A stretch of DNA of 64,000 nucleotides from Deinococcus radiopugnans ATCC 19172 (GTDB lineage: Bacteria > Deinococcota > Deinococci > Deinococcales > Deinococcaceae), in NCBI RefSeq assembly GCF_006335125.1, contig NZ_VDMO01000004.1:62001-126000 (forward strand). The letters run 5' to 3'. Shown in pieces: positions 33,287-43,635 of the stretch. The notes under the pieces are model-generated. The model ran no database searches, was not told where the DNA came from, and worked only from the letters and a program-made list of their open reading frames with translations. The first letter of the stretch is position 1; every line of letters starts with the position of its first letter. The position numbers and the translations under genes are program-made.

Positions 33287-33616
33287 ATGGGAGAAGGCAA
33301 GCCACAGTCACAGGCCGAGACGAATGTCGCGCAGACGGATGTGCAGACCAATGACACCTGGAACACCGGCACCCCCAAGACCCCCAGTGATGCGGAGGCG
33401 CAGGGCGTGGTGGACGCCATGAGCGACAAGCACGCGGGGGATGGAGCGGCCACCTCTACCGCGCAGCAGGTGGCCAGCACCCTGGACCCCCGCGCCGAGC
33501 GGCAGGGGGGCGATGCGATCAATCCCAGTAGCTTCGGCGGCCTGAAGGATGGGTTGCCAGCCAGCGGCGCTCCGGCCGATCCCGACAAGACGGTGGACGC
33601 AGACAAGAAAATCTAG
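33287..33616 (+). CDS. Small hydrophilic, probably disordered protein (paralogue of preceding gene)
   Basis: 109 residues, hydrophilic, with Ala/Asp/Thr/Gln/Pro-rich low-complexity sequence, beginning MGEGKPQSQAETNV. CAAGGAGG precedes the ATG, and it starts 24 nt after the previous stop, so it is co-transcribed. Its stop codon TAG (33614-33616) uses the first bases of the family-1 repeat, so the original gene may have been longer or ended differently. Function unknown. Confidence 0.8.
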   Translation: MGEGKPQSQAETNVAQTDVQTNDTWNTGTPKTPSDAEAQGVVDAMSDKHAGDGAATSTAQQVASTLDPRAERQGGDAINPSSFGGLKDGLPASGAPADPDKTVDADKKI

Positions 33617-33760
33617 AGCATTTGTCCGAATTGCTGCATCAGAAAAAAGACTTCTGATGCCTCCATTCTCTCCTTCGGAGCTGAATCAGTCCCAAATGCC
33701 CAGGAAAATTCGCTCACTCCGTTCGGTCAAAAGCAAACAGCACTTTTGACAGATGCTCTA
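33614..33760. repeat. Intergenic repeat family 1, copy 2 (147 bp)
   Basis: Same ends as copy 1 (TAGAGCATTTGTC / GACAGATGCTCTA), the same two internal hairpins, and about 21 extra bases in the middle. TA flanks both ends. Its first TAG is the stop codon of the gene at 33287-33616. Confidence 0.9.
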
Positions 33761-33777
33761 GAACGCCCGAACCAGCA

Positions 33778-33811
33778 GCCGGGCCAGAAGCAGAACGTCT
33801 TCCGGCCCGGC
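33778..33811. terminator. Hairpin between repeat and type III PKS gene
   Basis: GCCGGGCC / GGCCCGGC stem extended inwards by GAAG/CTTC, followed by TTT on the plus strand. It probably ends transcription from both sides. Confidence 0.75.
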
Positions 33812-33828
33812 TTTCGGACATTCAGTCC

Positions 33829-34890
33829 TCAGAGTTCCATCAGCACATGCTCGGCGCTGAAGCCCGGCCCCATCGCGCTCAGAATGGCGCGGCCCTGCGC
33901 CCCCGCCTTGAGCGCCTCCTCCAGCACGAACAGGACGGTGGCGCTGCTCATGTTGCCGTGCTCGCGCAGCACCTTGCGGCTGCTGTCCAGCGTTCCCGGC
34001 GCAAGGCCCAGGGCTTCTTCGTAGGCGGCCAGCACCTTGACTCCCCCCGGATGGACGACGAAGGTGTCCACCCCCTCACGCGGCCAGCCGTGGGCGGCGA
34101 GCGCCTCGGCGACGTTCTCACGCATCATGCCACGCACCAGGGTGGGGATATCACGGCTGAACCGCACTTTCAGACCGTCGTCCACCACGTCCCAGCCCAT
34201 GATGTCCTCGCTGTTCTCGATCAGGGTGCTGTACGCGCCGTGGATGGACAGCAGCGGAGGCGGGCCGGGCACGTCCGGGGCCGTGACCACCAGGGCCGCG
34301 CCGCCGTCGGCAAACAGGGCGGTGCCCACGAAGTTGCTCTTGGATTCGTCGCCCTTCACCAGCGTCAGGCTGCACAGCTCTGCCGCCACGTACAGCACCC
34401 GCCGGAAGCCCGCGCGCACCAGATCGGCGGCCCGCGCCAGCCCCGCCGCGCCGCCCGCGCAGCCCAGCCCCCACACCGGCAGCCGCGCCGCGTGACGGCT
34501 GAGGCCCAGCGACTCGATCAGCCACGCGTCCAGGCTGGGCGTGCTCAGGCCGCTGGTGTTGACCACGATCACCGCGTCGATGTCGGCGGGACGCACCTGG
34601 GCCTGGGCCAGCGCCTCCCGGCCCAAGCGGGTGATTAGAGCGCGGGCTTCCTCCAGAAACACCGCGTTCTTCTCGCCGAAGCCATGCGGTTCCAGAAACC
34701 ACGGCAGCGGCCGGGCCAGCGCCCGCGAGTCGATCTGCGCGTTGCTGAACACGTCCAGCAGGTGAGGCCGCGCCGCCATCCGGGGAAACAGCGTGCGGGC
34801 GGCCTCGCGGATCTCGGTCTGCGCCACCCGGTACGGTGGGGTTCCGGTGACCAGGGCGCGCAGGACGGGCGGTGAAACGGCAGAACTCAT
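33829..34890 (-). CDS. Type III polyketide synthase (chalcone/stilbene synthase family)
   Basis: 353 residues, the normal length. The Cys-His-Asn triad is visible: [18 protein letters not shown] (Cys), [15 protein letters not shown] (His) and [19 protein letters not shown] (Asn). [20 protein letters not shown] and [10 protein letters not shown] also belong to the family. These homodimeric thiolase-fold enzymes extend an acyl-CoA starter with malonyl-CoA and cyclise it to pyrones, resorcinols or similar phenolics. No tailoring gene is next to it, apart from an aldo/keto reductase across a repeat. CACAAT lies 6 nt before the ATG as a weak -10. Product unknown. Confidence 0.92.
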   Translation of the reverse strand: MSSAVSPPVLRALVTGTPPYRVAQTEIREAARTLFPRMAARPHLLDVFSNAQIDSRALARPLPWFLEPHGFGEKNAVFLEEARALITRLGREALAQAQVRPADIDAVIVVNTSGLSTPSLDAWLIESLGLSRHAARLPVWGLGCAGGAAGLARAADLVRAGFRRVLYVAAELCSLTLVKGDESKSNFVGTALFADGGAALVVTAPDVPGPPPLLSIHGAYSTLIENSEDIMGWDVVDDGLKVRFSRDIPTLVRGMMRENVAEALAAHGWPREGVDTFVVHPGGVKVLAAYEEALGLAPGTLDSSRKVLREHGNMSSATVLFVLEEALKAGAQGRAILSAMGPGFSAEHVLMEL

Positions 34891-34967
34891 CGGGGCATTG
34901 TGGCGCGAAGCGAGGCGGAAAATGTCACTGGATGAGCAAAACGTTCATGCCCCCGCCCACAGGCCTG

Positions 34968-35106
34968 AGACGGATTCCTTCTGTTTCATCAGCAGACCGG
35001 GACACCACCGGTTTGCCAACTCCACGCCCGGAACCCGTTCTCCTCCTGCTCGCTTCGCTCGGATGTCCATCGTTTTCGCAAACGATTCAATCGGAGTCGG
35101 GATTAT
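34968..35106. repeat. Intergenic repeat family 2, copy B
   Basis: It shares ACGGATTCC...GTTTC, ACTCCACG-CCGGAACCCGTT, CTCCTGCTCGCTTCGCTCGG and TTCAATCGGAGTC with copy A. The 3' hairpin is ATCGTTT...AAACGAT here instead of GGTGT...ACACC in copy A, so base pairing is kept while sequence changes. Its end overlaps the stop codon of the aldo/keto reductase gene. Confidence 0.85.
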
Positions 35107-36008
35107 TTCTGGTTCTTCTCCCACTCCTGCCGGCCCACCGCGTCGAGCGCCGTGAAGTCCTCGTCGGTCAGGGTCAGGCTGGCGGCGGCCACGTTCTCTT
35201 CCAGGTGGCGCACCTTGCCGGTGCCAGGAATGGGGAGCATCACCGGGCTGCGGCGCAGCACCCAGGCCAGGGCCACCTGCGACGGCGTGGCGTTCAGGCG
35301 TTTTGCCACCTCGTCCAGCACGCTGCCGTCTTTGGCCAGGCTGCCCGCCGCCAGGGGGAACCACGGCAGGAAACCGATGTTCTCCTTCTCGCAATAATCG
35401 AGCACGGCCTCGGATTTGCGGTTGACCAGGTTGTACAGGTTCTGCACGGTGGAGACCGGGAACACCTCGCGGGCGGCCTCGATCTCCTCTACCGTGACCT
35501 CCGAGAGGCCGGCGTGGCGAATCACGCCCTCGTCCATCAGCTCGCGGATGGCCCCAAACTGTTCGTCGCGCGGCACACCCGGATCAATCCGGTGCAACTG
35601 CCACAGGTCGATGCGGTCCACGCCCAGGCGGCGGCGCGAGATGTAGGCCTGCTGCTTGAGGTACTCGGGGCGGCCCACCGGCGTCCAGACGTTGGGGCCG
35701 GTGCGGGTCAGGCCGGCCTTGGTGGCGATCACCACCGTGTCGTAGGGGTGCAGCGCCTCGCGGATCAGCTCCTCGCTGACGGCGGGGCCGTAGCTGTCGG
35801 CGGTGTCGATCAGGTTGACGCCCAGTTCGGGCAGGTGCCGCAGGGTTTCCAGCGCGCCCTCGGGATCGGCGGGATCACCCCAGATGCCGTCGCCGGTAAT
35901 GCGCATGGCGCCGAAGCCCAGGCGGTTGACGCTCAGGTCGCCGCCAATCTGAAAGGTGCCGCTATGGGCCGCGTTGGGCTGTTCCGCCGTGTGTGCTCTG
36001 TCGGTCAT
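35103..36008 (-). CDS. Aldo/keto reductase
   Basis: 301 residues from ATG 36008, with GGAGG 8-12 nt before it. It is an NADPH-dependent TIM-barrel oxidoreductase: [38 protein letters not shown] (catalytic Asp/Tyr), VIATKAGL (catalytic Lys), [12 protein letters not shown] (His) and [18 protein letters not shown] (cofactor loop). It reduces aldehydes or ketones in the cytoplasm. The stop codon lies inside the terminal repeat of the family-2 element. Substrate unknown. Confidence 0.94.
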   Translation of the reverse strand: MTDRAHTAEQPNAAHSGTFQIGGDLSVNRLGFGAMRITGDGIWGDPADPEGALETLRHLPELGVNLIDTADSYGPAVSEELIREALHPYDTVVIATKAGLTRTGPNVWTPVGRPEYLKQQAYISRRRLGVDRIDLWQLHRIDPGVPRDEQFGAIRELMDEGVIRHAGLSEVTVEEIEAAREVFPVSTVQNLYNLVNRKSEAVLDYCEKENIGFLPWFPLAAGSLAKDGSVLDEVAKRLNATPSQVALAWVLRRSPVMLPIPGTGKVRHLEENVAAASLTLTDEDFTALDAVGRQEWEKNQK

Positions 36009-36062
36009 GGGTGGTGCCTCCATCGGTGAAGTGTGCGCCTTCTGGGTCCAGGCGGGGAAAGG

Positions 36063-36920
36063 TCAGGGTTGAGCGTGTCCAGAGGTTTGAGGCGCTGGAC
36101 TCTCGGCCTCCGGCGCGGCGCAGCTTTCACGGTACACGAACTGCCCCAGCCGCTTGCGGTGACGGCTGCTCCAGTCGATGGTGGGGCGGCTCTGGTCCGC
36201 CGGCAGGTAGCCCAGGCGGTACAGCGCCATCAGTTCCAGATCGTCCGGTACGGCCAGCAGGCGCTGGATCTCCTGCCAGTGACGCGGAATCTCGGCCGGG
36301 GTGCTGACGAACTGAATGCCCATGCCCAGCTCGCCCACCGCGTTCCAGATGTTCTCGATGGCCGCGCCCAGCCCGAAGACGCTGTAGAAGCCCGACAGTT
36401 CACCGGGACGGTATTCGGTCTTGTCCAGCAGCGCGGCCAGCAGCAGCGGGCTGCCGGCCACCAGCTGACGGTTGTCCTCGCCCAGTTTTTTCGGCACGCC
36501 CAGCTGACGCATCAGCTTTAAGCCAGCGTCGCTGAAGACCTGCCGCGTAAAGGGTTTGAGGGGTCCCGGCAGATGATCGATGTGGATGCCGTCGCGCTTT
36601 TCTTCCATCTCGGCCCCCGAGAAGCGGAAATAGCGGCGGTAGCGCTCGAAGAACAGGCCGGCCTCGATCAGCTCGGTCATGCTTTGGCCCGCCAGCTCGG
36701 CCACCCGCCCGATGGTCTGCGGGTTCTCGACCAGCACGAAGCGCCACGGCTGCGAATTGAAGTGGCTGGGCGCGGCCTGCGCCACGCGCATCAGCGTGTG
36801 CTGGTGTTCGCGGCTGACCGGATCGGGCCGGAAGGGGCCGTTGGTGGTGCGCCGCCGCAGCATGCCCTCGATCACCGGAGTCGGCGGCGGGGCGGAAGAG
36901 GAGGGGGAGGAAGAGGTCAT
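36063..36920 (-). CDS. Nitroreductase-family FMN protein
   Basis: 285 residues. [48 protein letters not shown] is the typical N-terminus (RRS/T x xx F and the N-S-Q-P-W FMN-binding stretch). [24 protein letters not shown] and the [11 protein letters not shown] end are also conserved. It reduces nitro-aromatics, quinones or similar substrates using NAD(P)H. It is longer than average because of an insertion around residues 85-125. TAGCCT is 6 nt before the ATG, so it is predicted leaderless. Confidence 0.92.
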   Translation of the reverse strand: MTSSSPSSSAPPPTPVIEGMLRRRTTNGPFRPDPVSREHQHTLMRVAQAAPSHFNSQPWRFVLVENPQTIGRVAELAGQSMTELIEAGLFFERYRRYFRFSGAEMEEKRDGIHIDHLPGPLKPFTRQVFSDAGLKLMRQLGVPKKLGEDNRQLVAGSPLLLAALLDKTEYRPGELSGFYSVFGLGAAIENIWNAVGELGMGIQFVSTPAEIPRHWQEIQRLLAVPDDLELMALYRLGYLPADQSRPTIDWSSRHRKRLGQFVYRESCAAPEAESPAPQTSGHAQP

Positions 36921-36983
36921 GCAGGCAGGCTAGCCCATCGGGACGGGCACTCTGCCCCGTGCTTCACTGCCCTGCCCCGAGCG

Positions 36984-37301
36984 TCACCACGCTGCCCACG
37001 CGCCCAGCCCGTACGCCAGCGCACAGCCCAGCGCCAGCCGCCAGTGGTCTGCGCGGCCCGGACGGGTGCGCGGCATCCACAGCAGCAGCGCCAGCGCGGG
37101 CAGCAGCGCCCACCAGCGCCCACCCCTCCACCCCAGCAGCGCCCCGCACAGCAGCACCCCCGCGCACACGATGAAGAACAGGGCGTGGTGCGGCCAACGG
37201 GCCGCGTCCCGGCGCCAGCCCAGTTGCAGCGACAGCCCCAGCCCGCTCAGCGCGGCCAGCAACGCGCCGGTCAACAGCAGGGCAAGGTGTTGAACGCTCA
37301 C
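36984..37301 (-). CDS. Small membrane protein, unknown
   Basis: 105 residues from GTG 37301; TATCCT lies 7 nt upstream, a leaderless arrangement. About three to four hydrophobic segments ([51 protein letters not shown] and the C-terminal [16 protein letters not shown]), with Trp-rich loops. No recognised family. Confidence 0.7.
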   Translation of the reverse strand: MSVQHLALLLTGALLAALSGLGLSLQLGWRRDAARWPHHALFFIVCAGVLLCGALLGWRGGRWWALLPALALLLWMPRTRPGRADHWRLALGCALAYGLGAWAAW

Positions 37302-37390
37302 AGCGCTCAGGATAGTCGTCTGCCGGACCCCTGGGCTGCCAGGACCTTCGTCTGGACGCCGCCTTCCCGGTGGGCGTATGGTCTGGGGCG

Positions 37391-37876
37391 ATGAGGCTCC
37401 GTCCTGCCCCCACCCTGCTGGCCGCCGCCGCGCTGTGTGCGCTGGGAGCCTGCCGCCGGGACACGCAGGCCGGCCACTCCGAGGACCTGGTGGCGAAGGT
37501 GCTGTTCACGGCCACCGGCTCCTACGACGCGCAGGCGGACCAGAAGGAACGTCGGCCCGGCACCCTGCGGCTGGCCGTCTGGAACAACAAGCCGCCGCTG
37601 CCCGTCCAGAAGATCGTCCTGTACTACGACAGCGAGGTCCGGCCACGGGCGTGGTTCATGAACCTGAGCGGCGCGCAGTTCACGGCGCAGGCCCTGGCGG
37701 GCCAGGGAGCCGCGCAGGTCCAGACCCCACAGGGCCAGGGCTGGCGGCCCGCCCAGGGGACCCGGCTGGAAGACGTGCTGATCCTGCCGACGGGCCAGGG
37801 CAGCATGAACATCCTGACGCGCGCCTACGTCACGCAGAGAGAGCCTGAACTGCTGGGGGCATTCGAGACCCGCTAG
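37391..37876 (+). CDS. Predicted lipoprotein, unknown
   Basis: 161 residues. MRLRPAPTLLAAAALCALGAC is a lipoprotein signal with lipobox LGAC. The mature part has KVLFTATGSYDAQADQ and GTLRLAVWNNKPPLPVQKIVLYYDSEVRPRAWFMNL, probably a beta-rich domain. TATGGT lies 8 nt before the ATG. No relation to known domains was recognised. Confidence 0.78.
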   Translation: MRLRPAPTLLAAAALCALGACRRDTQAGHSEDLVAKVLFTATGSYDAQADQKERRPGTLRLAVWNNKPPLPVQKIVLYYDSEVRPRAWFMNLSGAQFTAQALAGQGAAQVQTPQGQGWRPAQGTRLEDVLILPTGQGSMNILTRAYVTQREPELLGAFETR

Positions 37877-37939
37877 CATGACTCGGGAGCCCGCCGTAAG
37901 TGGGCTGTAGCCTGACGCCGCTCTCTATGCACAGGTCAA

Positions 37940-37981
37940 CCTGAACCGGAGAGACAGATGGCTCCGCCTCCCCGGTTCAGG
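37940..37981. terminator. Long hairpin between convergent lipoprotein and PA2169-like genes
   Basis: A perfect 10-bp stem (CCTGAACCGG / CCGGTTCAGG) closes a 22-base loop that can itself pair partly. There is no T run, so terminator function is uncertain. Confidence 0.5.
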
Positions 37982-38027
37982 TCAATACACAGCGGTCTCG
38001 GCCAGGTTCAGCCGTCCCAGCAACCGC

Positions 38028-38483
38028 TCAGTCCGGCTTCATGCTGTGCTTGAGGTCACGGATCTGATCGTGGCTGGCCTTGACCTGGGCGTACTGACCG
38101 TCGACGAACGACCGCAGATCGGCGGGAAGGTCCGTGTCGTTCAGCACGTCCTGATAGTTCTGGATCGCCACGTCCTCGCCGCGCTCGGCCTCGGCCACCA
38201 CGGCGTAATCGCCCTTGCCGGTCACGGCGTCGCGCACGTTCAGCCAGGTGCGGTGCAGGGCCGCGCCCACGCTGCCGCCCTTGTCGGCGTCGCCGCCCAT
38301 GCTCTGGATCTTGCTGGCCACCTCGCCCGCCAGCCGACCCCGCTGCTGGCTGCGCTCAGAGAACATGCTCTTGAGGTTGGGCGCGTCGGCGTGTTCGGCG
38401 GCCTGCGCGAAGCCCTTCTCGCCGTCGCGCAGGGTGCCCAGCAGGTACTGCAGCTTGTCGATGGCCTGTTCGTTGTTCATCAT
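38028..38483 (-). CDS. PA2169-like four-helix-bundle protein
   Basis: 151 residues, all helical. NEQAIDKLQYLLGTLRDGEKGFAQAAEHADAPNLKSMFSERSQQRGRLAGEVASKIQSMGGDADKGGSVGAALHRTWLNVRDAVTG matches the PA2169/DUF2383 ferritin-like fold, including the ERGED near the third helix. These proteins are common in stress-responsive regulons, but their role is unknown; some lack metal ligands. GGGAGAGACCACC upstream is a ribosome-binding site. Two adjacent ATGs (38483 and 38480) are possible starts. Confidence 0.88.
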   Translation of the reverse strand: MMNNEQAIDKLQYLLGTLRDGEKGFAQAAEHADAPNLKSMFSERSQQRGRLAGEVASKIQSMGGDADKGGSVGAALHRTWLNVRDAVTGKGDYAVVAEAERGEDVAIQNYQDVLNDTDLPADLRSFVDGQYAQVKASHDQIRDLKHSMKPD

Positions 38484-38685
38484 GGTGGTCTCTCCCTTCG
38501 GCGCGGCCCAGCGACACGGAGGTCAGGTGGCCCTTGCCGTTGGCCGTCAGGCTAGCCGCGAGGTCTGGGAACGGACTGTGGACGGTCTTAAGGCGTGCCG
38601 CATCTGGTCTTGGGAAGACCTTGGCTTTTGCAGAATGCGCGGTTCAGGGAAATCTGCTGTCCATGGGCGCACTAGCCTCTGGGGC

Positions 38686-39396
38686 ATGACCCTGCCCGTC
38701 ACCCACCCCTGGATTCTGAGGATGGCCTGGTACGACCTGTGCTTCATGCACTGGACCGTGGACGCGGACGCCCTGGCCGGCACCCTGCCGCGCGGCGTGC
38801 ACCTCGACACCTTTGACGGCCAGGCGTACCTGGGCGCCGTGCCGTTCCGCATGGCCGATGTGGCCCCGCGTCTGCTGCCCGGTGTGCCGGGCCTGAGCGC
38901 CTTTCCCGAACTGAACCTGCGCACCTACGTGACGGCAGGCGGGGAGCCGGGGGTGTGGTTCTACAGCCTGGACGCGGCGCAACCGCTGGCCGTGCGGCTG
39001 GCGCGGCAGCTTTTTCACCTGCCGTACTTCGACGCGCGGATGTGGGTTTCGCGCCAGGGCGGCGTCACGCGCTACGCCAGCCTGCGGACCCACCACGGCC
39101 AGCCACCCGCGCGCTTCGCCGCTGCGTACCGGCCTGTGGGTGAACCCATCGCCGCGCCCCCTGGCAGCCTGGACGACTGGCTGACCCACCGCCTGAACCT
39201 TTACAGCGCCGACAGACACGGACGGGTGTACCGGGGCCGCATCGCACATGCCGCGTGGCCGCTGCGCCGTGCCGAGGCCGTGATCCACGAGAACACGCTG
39301 GCCGGGTCGCTGGGCCTGACGCTGGGCGGCCCGCCCCACCTGCTGCACGCCGAGGAACTGCGCGTCCACGCCCACTGGCTGGAGCGGGTGACGTAG
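38686..39396 (+). CDS. DUF2071 (YqjF-like) protein
   Basis: 236 residues from ATG 38686; TAGCCT is 7 nt upstream, which sets this start against a much longer open frame. MAWYDLCFMHWTVDADALAGTLPRGVHLDTFDGQAYLGAVPFRMADV and NLRTYVTAGGEPGVWFYSLDAAQPLAVRLARQLFHLPYFDARM are typical DUF2071 blocks (acetoacetate-decarboxylase-like fold). No catalytic Lys can be assigned confidently. Cytoplasmic; function unknown. Confidence 0.9.
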   Translation: MTLPVTHPWILRMAWYDLCFMHWTVDADALAGTLPRGVHLDTFDGQAYLGAVPFRMADVAPRLLPGVPGLSAFPELNLRTYVTAGGEPGVWFYSLDAAQPLAVRLARQLFHLPYFDARMWVSRQGGVTRYASLRTHHGQPPARFAAAYRPVGEPIAAPPGSLDDWLTHRLNLYSADRHGRVYRGRIAHAAWPLRRAEAVIHENTLAGSLGLTLGGPPHLLHAEELRVHAHWLERVT

Positions 39397-39461
39397 CAGC
39401 CGGACCCACACGGCAACCCTCACACAGCCTTGAGAGTCGAATACAGCGCCCCCAATTGTAT

Positions 39462-39500
39462 TGATTGCAGTTTGCAATCATCTGCCCGACCCGGCATCAT
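39462..39500 (+). promoter_or_regulatory. MarR-P450 promoter with overlapping operator palindrome
   Basis: TGATTGCA-GTT-TGCAATCA (39462-39480) is a perfect 8-bp palindrome. TTGCAA within it (39472-39477) is a -35, followed after 17 bp by CATCAT (39495-39500) and 6 nt later by GTG 39507. A repressor bound there would block the -35, consistent with autorepression by the MarR protein. Confidence 0.75.
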
Positions 39501-39506
39501 GGAGGT

Positions 39507-40023
39507 GTGAGTGACCCGTCCCCGCCTCCCTCCACCGAGGCCGAGCTGAACAGCCCGGAACTCCGGTTTCTGACGGCATTGTGGGACACCTGGCAGGCGC
39601 TGACCACGGTGGGCGAGGCCCGCCTGCGAGCACTGCACGGCCTGGACCTGCGCGGCTTCGTCGCGCTGTCGTACCTGCAGGCCGGACCCCAGCACCCGGC
39701 CGATCTGGCCCGCGAACTGGGAGTCCCGCGTTACGAGGTCAGCCGGGTGCTGGCGGCGCTGGACGCGCTGGGAACGGTGACCCGCGAGCGTGGGGACACC
39801 GACGGACGCGGCGTGATCGTCCGCATCACCCCGGCTGGCTGCGAGCGCTGGGGGGCGGCCCTGCAAACCATCCGCACCCTGACCGGCCCCGCGCTGGCCC
39901 GGCTGGACCACGCACAGCAGCTCACCCTGATCGGAAACCTGCAGGGGGTGGCGCACGCCGCCCTGCAGCAGCCCTCCCCTTCCAGCACGCCCACTCAGGA
40001 TCAAACCCGCCAGGAGCTATCCC

Positions 40024-40031
<8 letters not shown>
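39507..40031 (+). CDS. MarR-family transcriptional regulator
   Basis: 174 residues from GTG 39507. A TTG-started version 42 nt longer would begin inside the operator and is unlikely. The winged helix is [53 protein letters not shown] (residues about 65-120), with the DxRxxxV wing. The gene overlaps the downstream P450 by 8 nt and its promoter carries a palindrome over the -35. The likely role is ligand-responsive repression of itself and the P450. Ligand unknown. Confidence 0.9.
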
Positions 40032-41283
<1,252 letters not shown>

Positions 41284-41309
41284 ACGCACTTGACCTGAAG
41301 GGAAATGAA

Positions 41310-41347
41310 GAGGGGGCAGCGCAGTCGTTGATGACTGCGCCGCCCTC
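41310..41347. terminator. Bidirectional terminator between P450 and acetyltransferase genes
   Basis: GGGC-A-GCGCAGTC / GACTGCGC-C-GCCC stem with loop GTTGAT; the two genes converge on it. Confidence 0.85.
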
Positions 41348-41353
41348 CGCTCG

Positions 41354-42361
41354 TTATTTCAGCCTGAGCTGCCATTCGGTGATGGCCACCCACGGCTTGA
41401 AGCCCAGCGCCACGTTGATGCCCAGCATGGCGGCGTTCTCCTCGGCGTTGTTGGTCTGGATCACGCGCGCTTCGGGAGCGTTTTTTGCGAGATGGTCCAG
41501 CATCAGCGCCTTGAGCCATTTCCCCAGACCCTGCCCGCGCGCCTCAGGGCGAACGGCGGTCGAGCCCTGATGAACGATGGCGGCGCGTTCAGGGGCCCAG
41601 GACACATCGGTGTACCCCACCAGTTCGCCGCTCCGGACGTCTTCCACCGCGATCAGCAGGTCGCGCTCCCCGCTCTGCGCCGCATTCTCCTGCCAGCCCC
41701 GGATGGTCTCGGCGGTGATGCGCCAGTCGTCCATCTCCAGTTCGCCTTTGGGGGCCGAGTTCATGACCATCATCAGGTCGGCCACTCGCTCCAGCTCCTC
41801 TTCCGGAATGGGGCCGTCCCAGAGGTGCAGGCGGTACGGCTCGCCCGCGGGCCGGCTCAACCACTGCGCCACCAGGTCAGGATCGACGGCAGACAGCTGC
41901 AGACGGCTCTGACGCATGGGCAGGGCAGGCTGGGCGCCCAGCAGCCGGGCGAAGGGTTCGCCGCCGGGGTGACGGTCCGAGGTCACGAAGGTGAGGGTGC
42001 GGCGCGTTTCACGGCGGGCCAGCTCCTGCAGCGCCGCCGCCAGCGCGCGGCCCAGCCCCCGGCGGCGGCGCTGCGGATGCACCACCAGTCGGGCGTGGGC
42101 CAGGTGGGTGTTCTGCTGCGTGTCGTAACTCAGGCTGCCCCACCCGGCGGCCTGCCCACCGTCCCAGACCACGACATGCTCGGCCCGCTCGCCCGGGGTC
42201 AGGTGGGTCAGCGCCAGCGCCTGCTTCTCGGCACTCAGCGGCGGCTCGGCGGGATAGGCCCAGGCGAAGACATCGACATTCAGCTGACCCACCGCCAGAC
42301 GCTGTTCAGGCGGCGCAGCAGCGGGATCGAACGGCGTCACGGTCACGTCAGTCAGGATCAT
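41354..42361 (-). CDS. Tandem-GNAT acetyltransferase
   Basis: 335 residues with two GNAT halves. The first contains [27 protein letters not shown] (acetyl-CoA loop RRxGxG/A) and the second contains [29 protein letters not shown] with [15 protein letters not shown]. Double GNAT proteins of actinobacteria and deinococci often act on small molecules or antibiotics. CACACT lies 5 nt before the ATG. Substrate unknown. Confidence 0.9.
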   Translation of the reverse strand: MILTDVTVTPFDPAAAPPEQRLAVGQLNVDVFAWAYPAEPPLSAEKQALALTHLTPGERAEHVVVWDGGQAAGWGSLSYDTQQNTHLAHARLVVHPQRRRRGLGRALAAALQELARRETRRTLTFVTSDRHPGGEPFARLLGAQPALPMRQSRLQLSAVDPDLVAQWLSRPAGEPYRLHLWDGPIPEEELERVADLMMVMNSAPKGELEMDDWRITAETIRGWQENAAQSGERDLLIAVEDVRSGELVGYTDVSWAPERAAIVHQGSTAVRPEARGQGLGKWLKALMLDHLAKNAPEARVIQTNNAEENAAMLGINVALGFKPWVAITEWQLRLK

Positions 42362-42420
42362 GCCTCAGTGTGAGGCCACCGTGTCAGCCGCACATGGGCC
42401 AGATGGCGGAGAAGCTTCGG

Positions 42421-43419
42421 TCAGGCAAAGGCCAGCGGCAACTCCACCCGCACCCCGCCCACCTCACGCCCGGCCCAGTTGTGCAGCGCCGTGGGGGCCA
42501 GGGCGCGCAGCTCAGGCGTCAGGGGCACGCCCAGCGCCTCCAGCACCGCCAGGGCCACATGGGCCCGCGCCCGCTCGCCGCCGTCCATGATCTTGAAGGC
42601 CACGCCCAGGGGCCCGCGTGGGCCGCCCCGCAGGCCCATGCCGTAAAACGCCTCCGCGCCCATCTTGGCCACCAGCCCCGGCACCAGCGGCATCAGGGTG
42701 GTGTCCAGCCTTCCGGGTCCGGCCACCAGGAACGGGTGTTCGGTCATGGCCGCAAAGATGCGTTCCAGCGCCTGCGCATGTTCACCCGAGGGCTGCGCCA
42801 GTCCCGCGAAAATCCGGGCAACAGCGGCCAGCGGCAGTGCGAAGGCGGGAACGCTGCACCCATCGGTGCCCGCCTCCACCTGTTCGAGATCAACCCCGCC
42901 CAGTTCGGCGTGCAACTCGCGGATGCGGACTTGCAGCGGATGGGCGTGTTCGGTGTAGCCCTCTTTCGGCCAGCCGCCGAGCACGCACGACAACAGCATG
43001 CCGGCGTGCTTGCCCGAACAGTTGTGGTGCAGGGGCGTCGGAGCCTCGCCCGTGCGAATCAGTTCTGCCGCCACCGCCGGGTCAAACGGCGGGTGCGTGC
43101 CGCATCGCAGGTCAGCCACGGTGCTGCCGGAACGCTCCAGCAGGCGCAGCACCGCCAGCCGATGCTCGGCCGTTCCGGCGTGGCTGGCACAGGCAATCGC
43201 CAGCTCATCCGCCGGCAGGTCCGGGGCCGCCAGGGCCAGCGGCAGCGCCTGCACCGGCTTGCTGCTGCTGCGCGGAAACGTCACCAGATCGGGATCACCG
43301 CAACTGGCGACGGGCATGCCCCCCGCGTCCACCACGGCCAGATGAATCTCGTGGATGCTCTCATCGACGCCGCCGCGCGTGAAGACCACTCGGGCCACCT
43401 GGGTTCCAGTCTGTGTCAT
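42421..43419 (-). CDS. Class 3 (ReAV-like) L-asparaginase
   Basis: 332 residues, matching the Rhizobium-type asparaginase II family, which hydrolyses Asn to Asp and ammonia and is unrelated to the E. coli enzymes. Catalytic features include FPRSSSKPVQALPL (SxxK), ACASHAGTAEH, HNCSGKHAGML (C-x-x-K), GTDGCSVP (second Cys) and AKMGAEAFYG (second Lys). Together they give both serine-lysine tandems and the zinc-binding Cys/Lys/Cys set. TAGTCT lies 7 nt before the ATG, so it is predicted leaderless. Cytoplasmic, no signal peptide. Confidence 0.93.
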   Translation of the reverse strand: MTQTGTQVARVVFTRGGVDESIHEIHLAVVDAGGMPVASCGDPDLVTFPRSSSKPVQALPLALAAPDLPADELAIACASHAGTAEHRLAVLRLLERSGSTVADLRCGTHPPFDPAVAAELIRTGEAPTPLHHNCSGKHAGMLLSCVLGGWPKEGYTEHAHPLQVRIRELHAELGGVDLEQVEAGTDGCSVPAFALPLAAVARIFAGLAQPSGEHAQALERIFAAMTEHPFLVAGPGRLDTTLMPLVPGLVAKMGAEAFYGMGLRGGPRGPLGVAFKIMDGGERARAHVALAVLEALGVPLTPELRALAPTALHNWAGREVGGVRVELPLAFA

Positions 43420-43450
43420 GCCCCCCAGACTAGCCCCACAGGCGCCCAGC

Positions 43451-43479
43451 TTGACTTCTCCGGCCCTGACCTTTAATCT
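43451..43479 (+). promoter_or_regulatory. tRNA-Asp promoter
   Basis: TTGACT (43451-43456), 17-bp spacer, TAATCT (43474-43479), about 42 bp before the mature tRNA 5' end. The segment between holds two near-copies of TGGTCCGCCAG, similar to both ends of the tRNA. Confidence 0.8.
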
Positions 43480-43521
43480 TCTGTCCGCTGGTCCGCCAGC
43501 CTGATGGTCCGCCAGTTCAAT

Positions 43522-43597
<76 letters not shown>

Positions 43598-43605
43598 GAA
43601 TAGAG

Positions 43606-43635
43606 AAGCGCCCCCTGAACAGGTGGGCGCTTTTT
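43606..43635 (+). terminator. Terminator after tRNA-Asp
   Basis: AAGCGCCC / GGGCGCTT stem with further CC/GG pairing in the loop, followed by TTT. Confidence 0.9.

Noticed and set aside
39465..39506. TTG start of marR inside the operator
   Set aside because: It would put the start within the palindrome and before the -10; GTG 39507 fits the promoter spacing.
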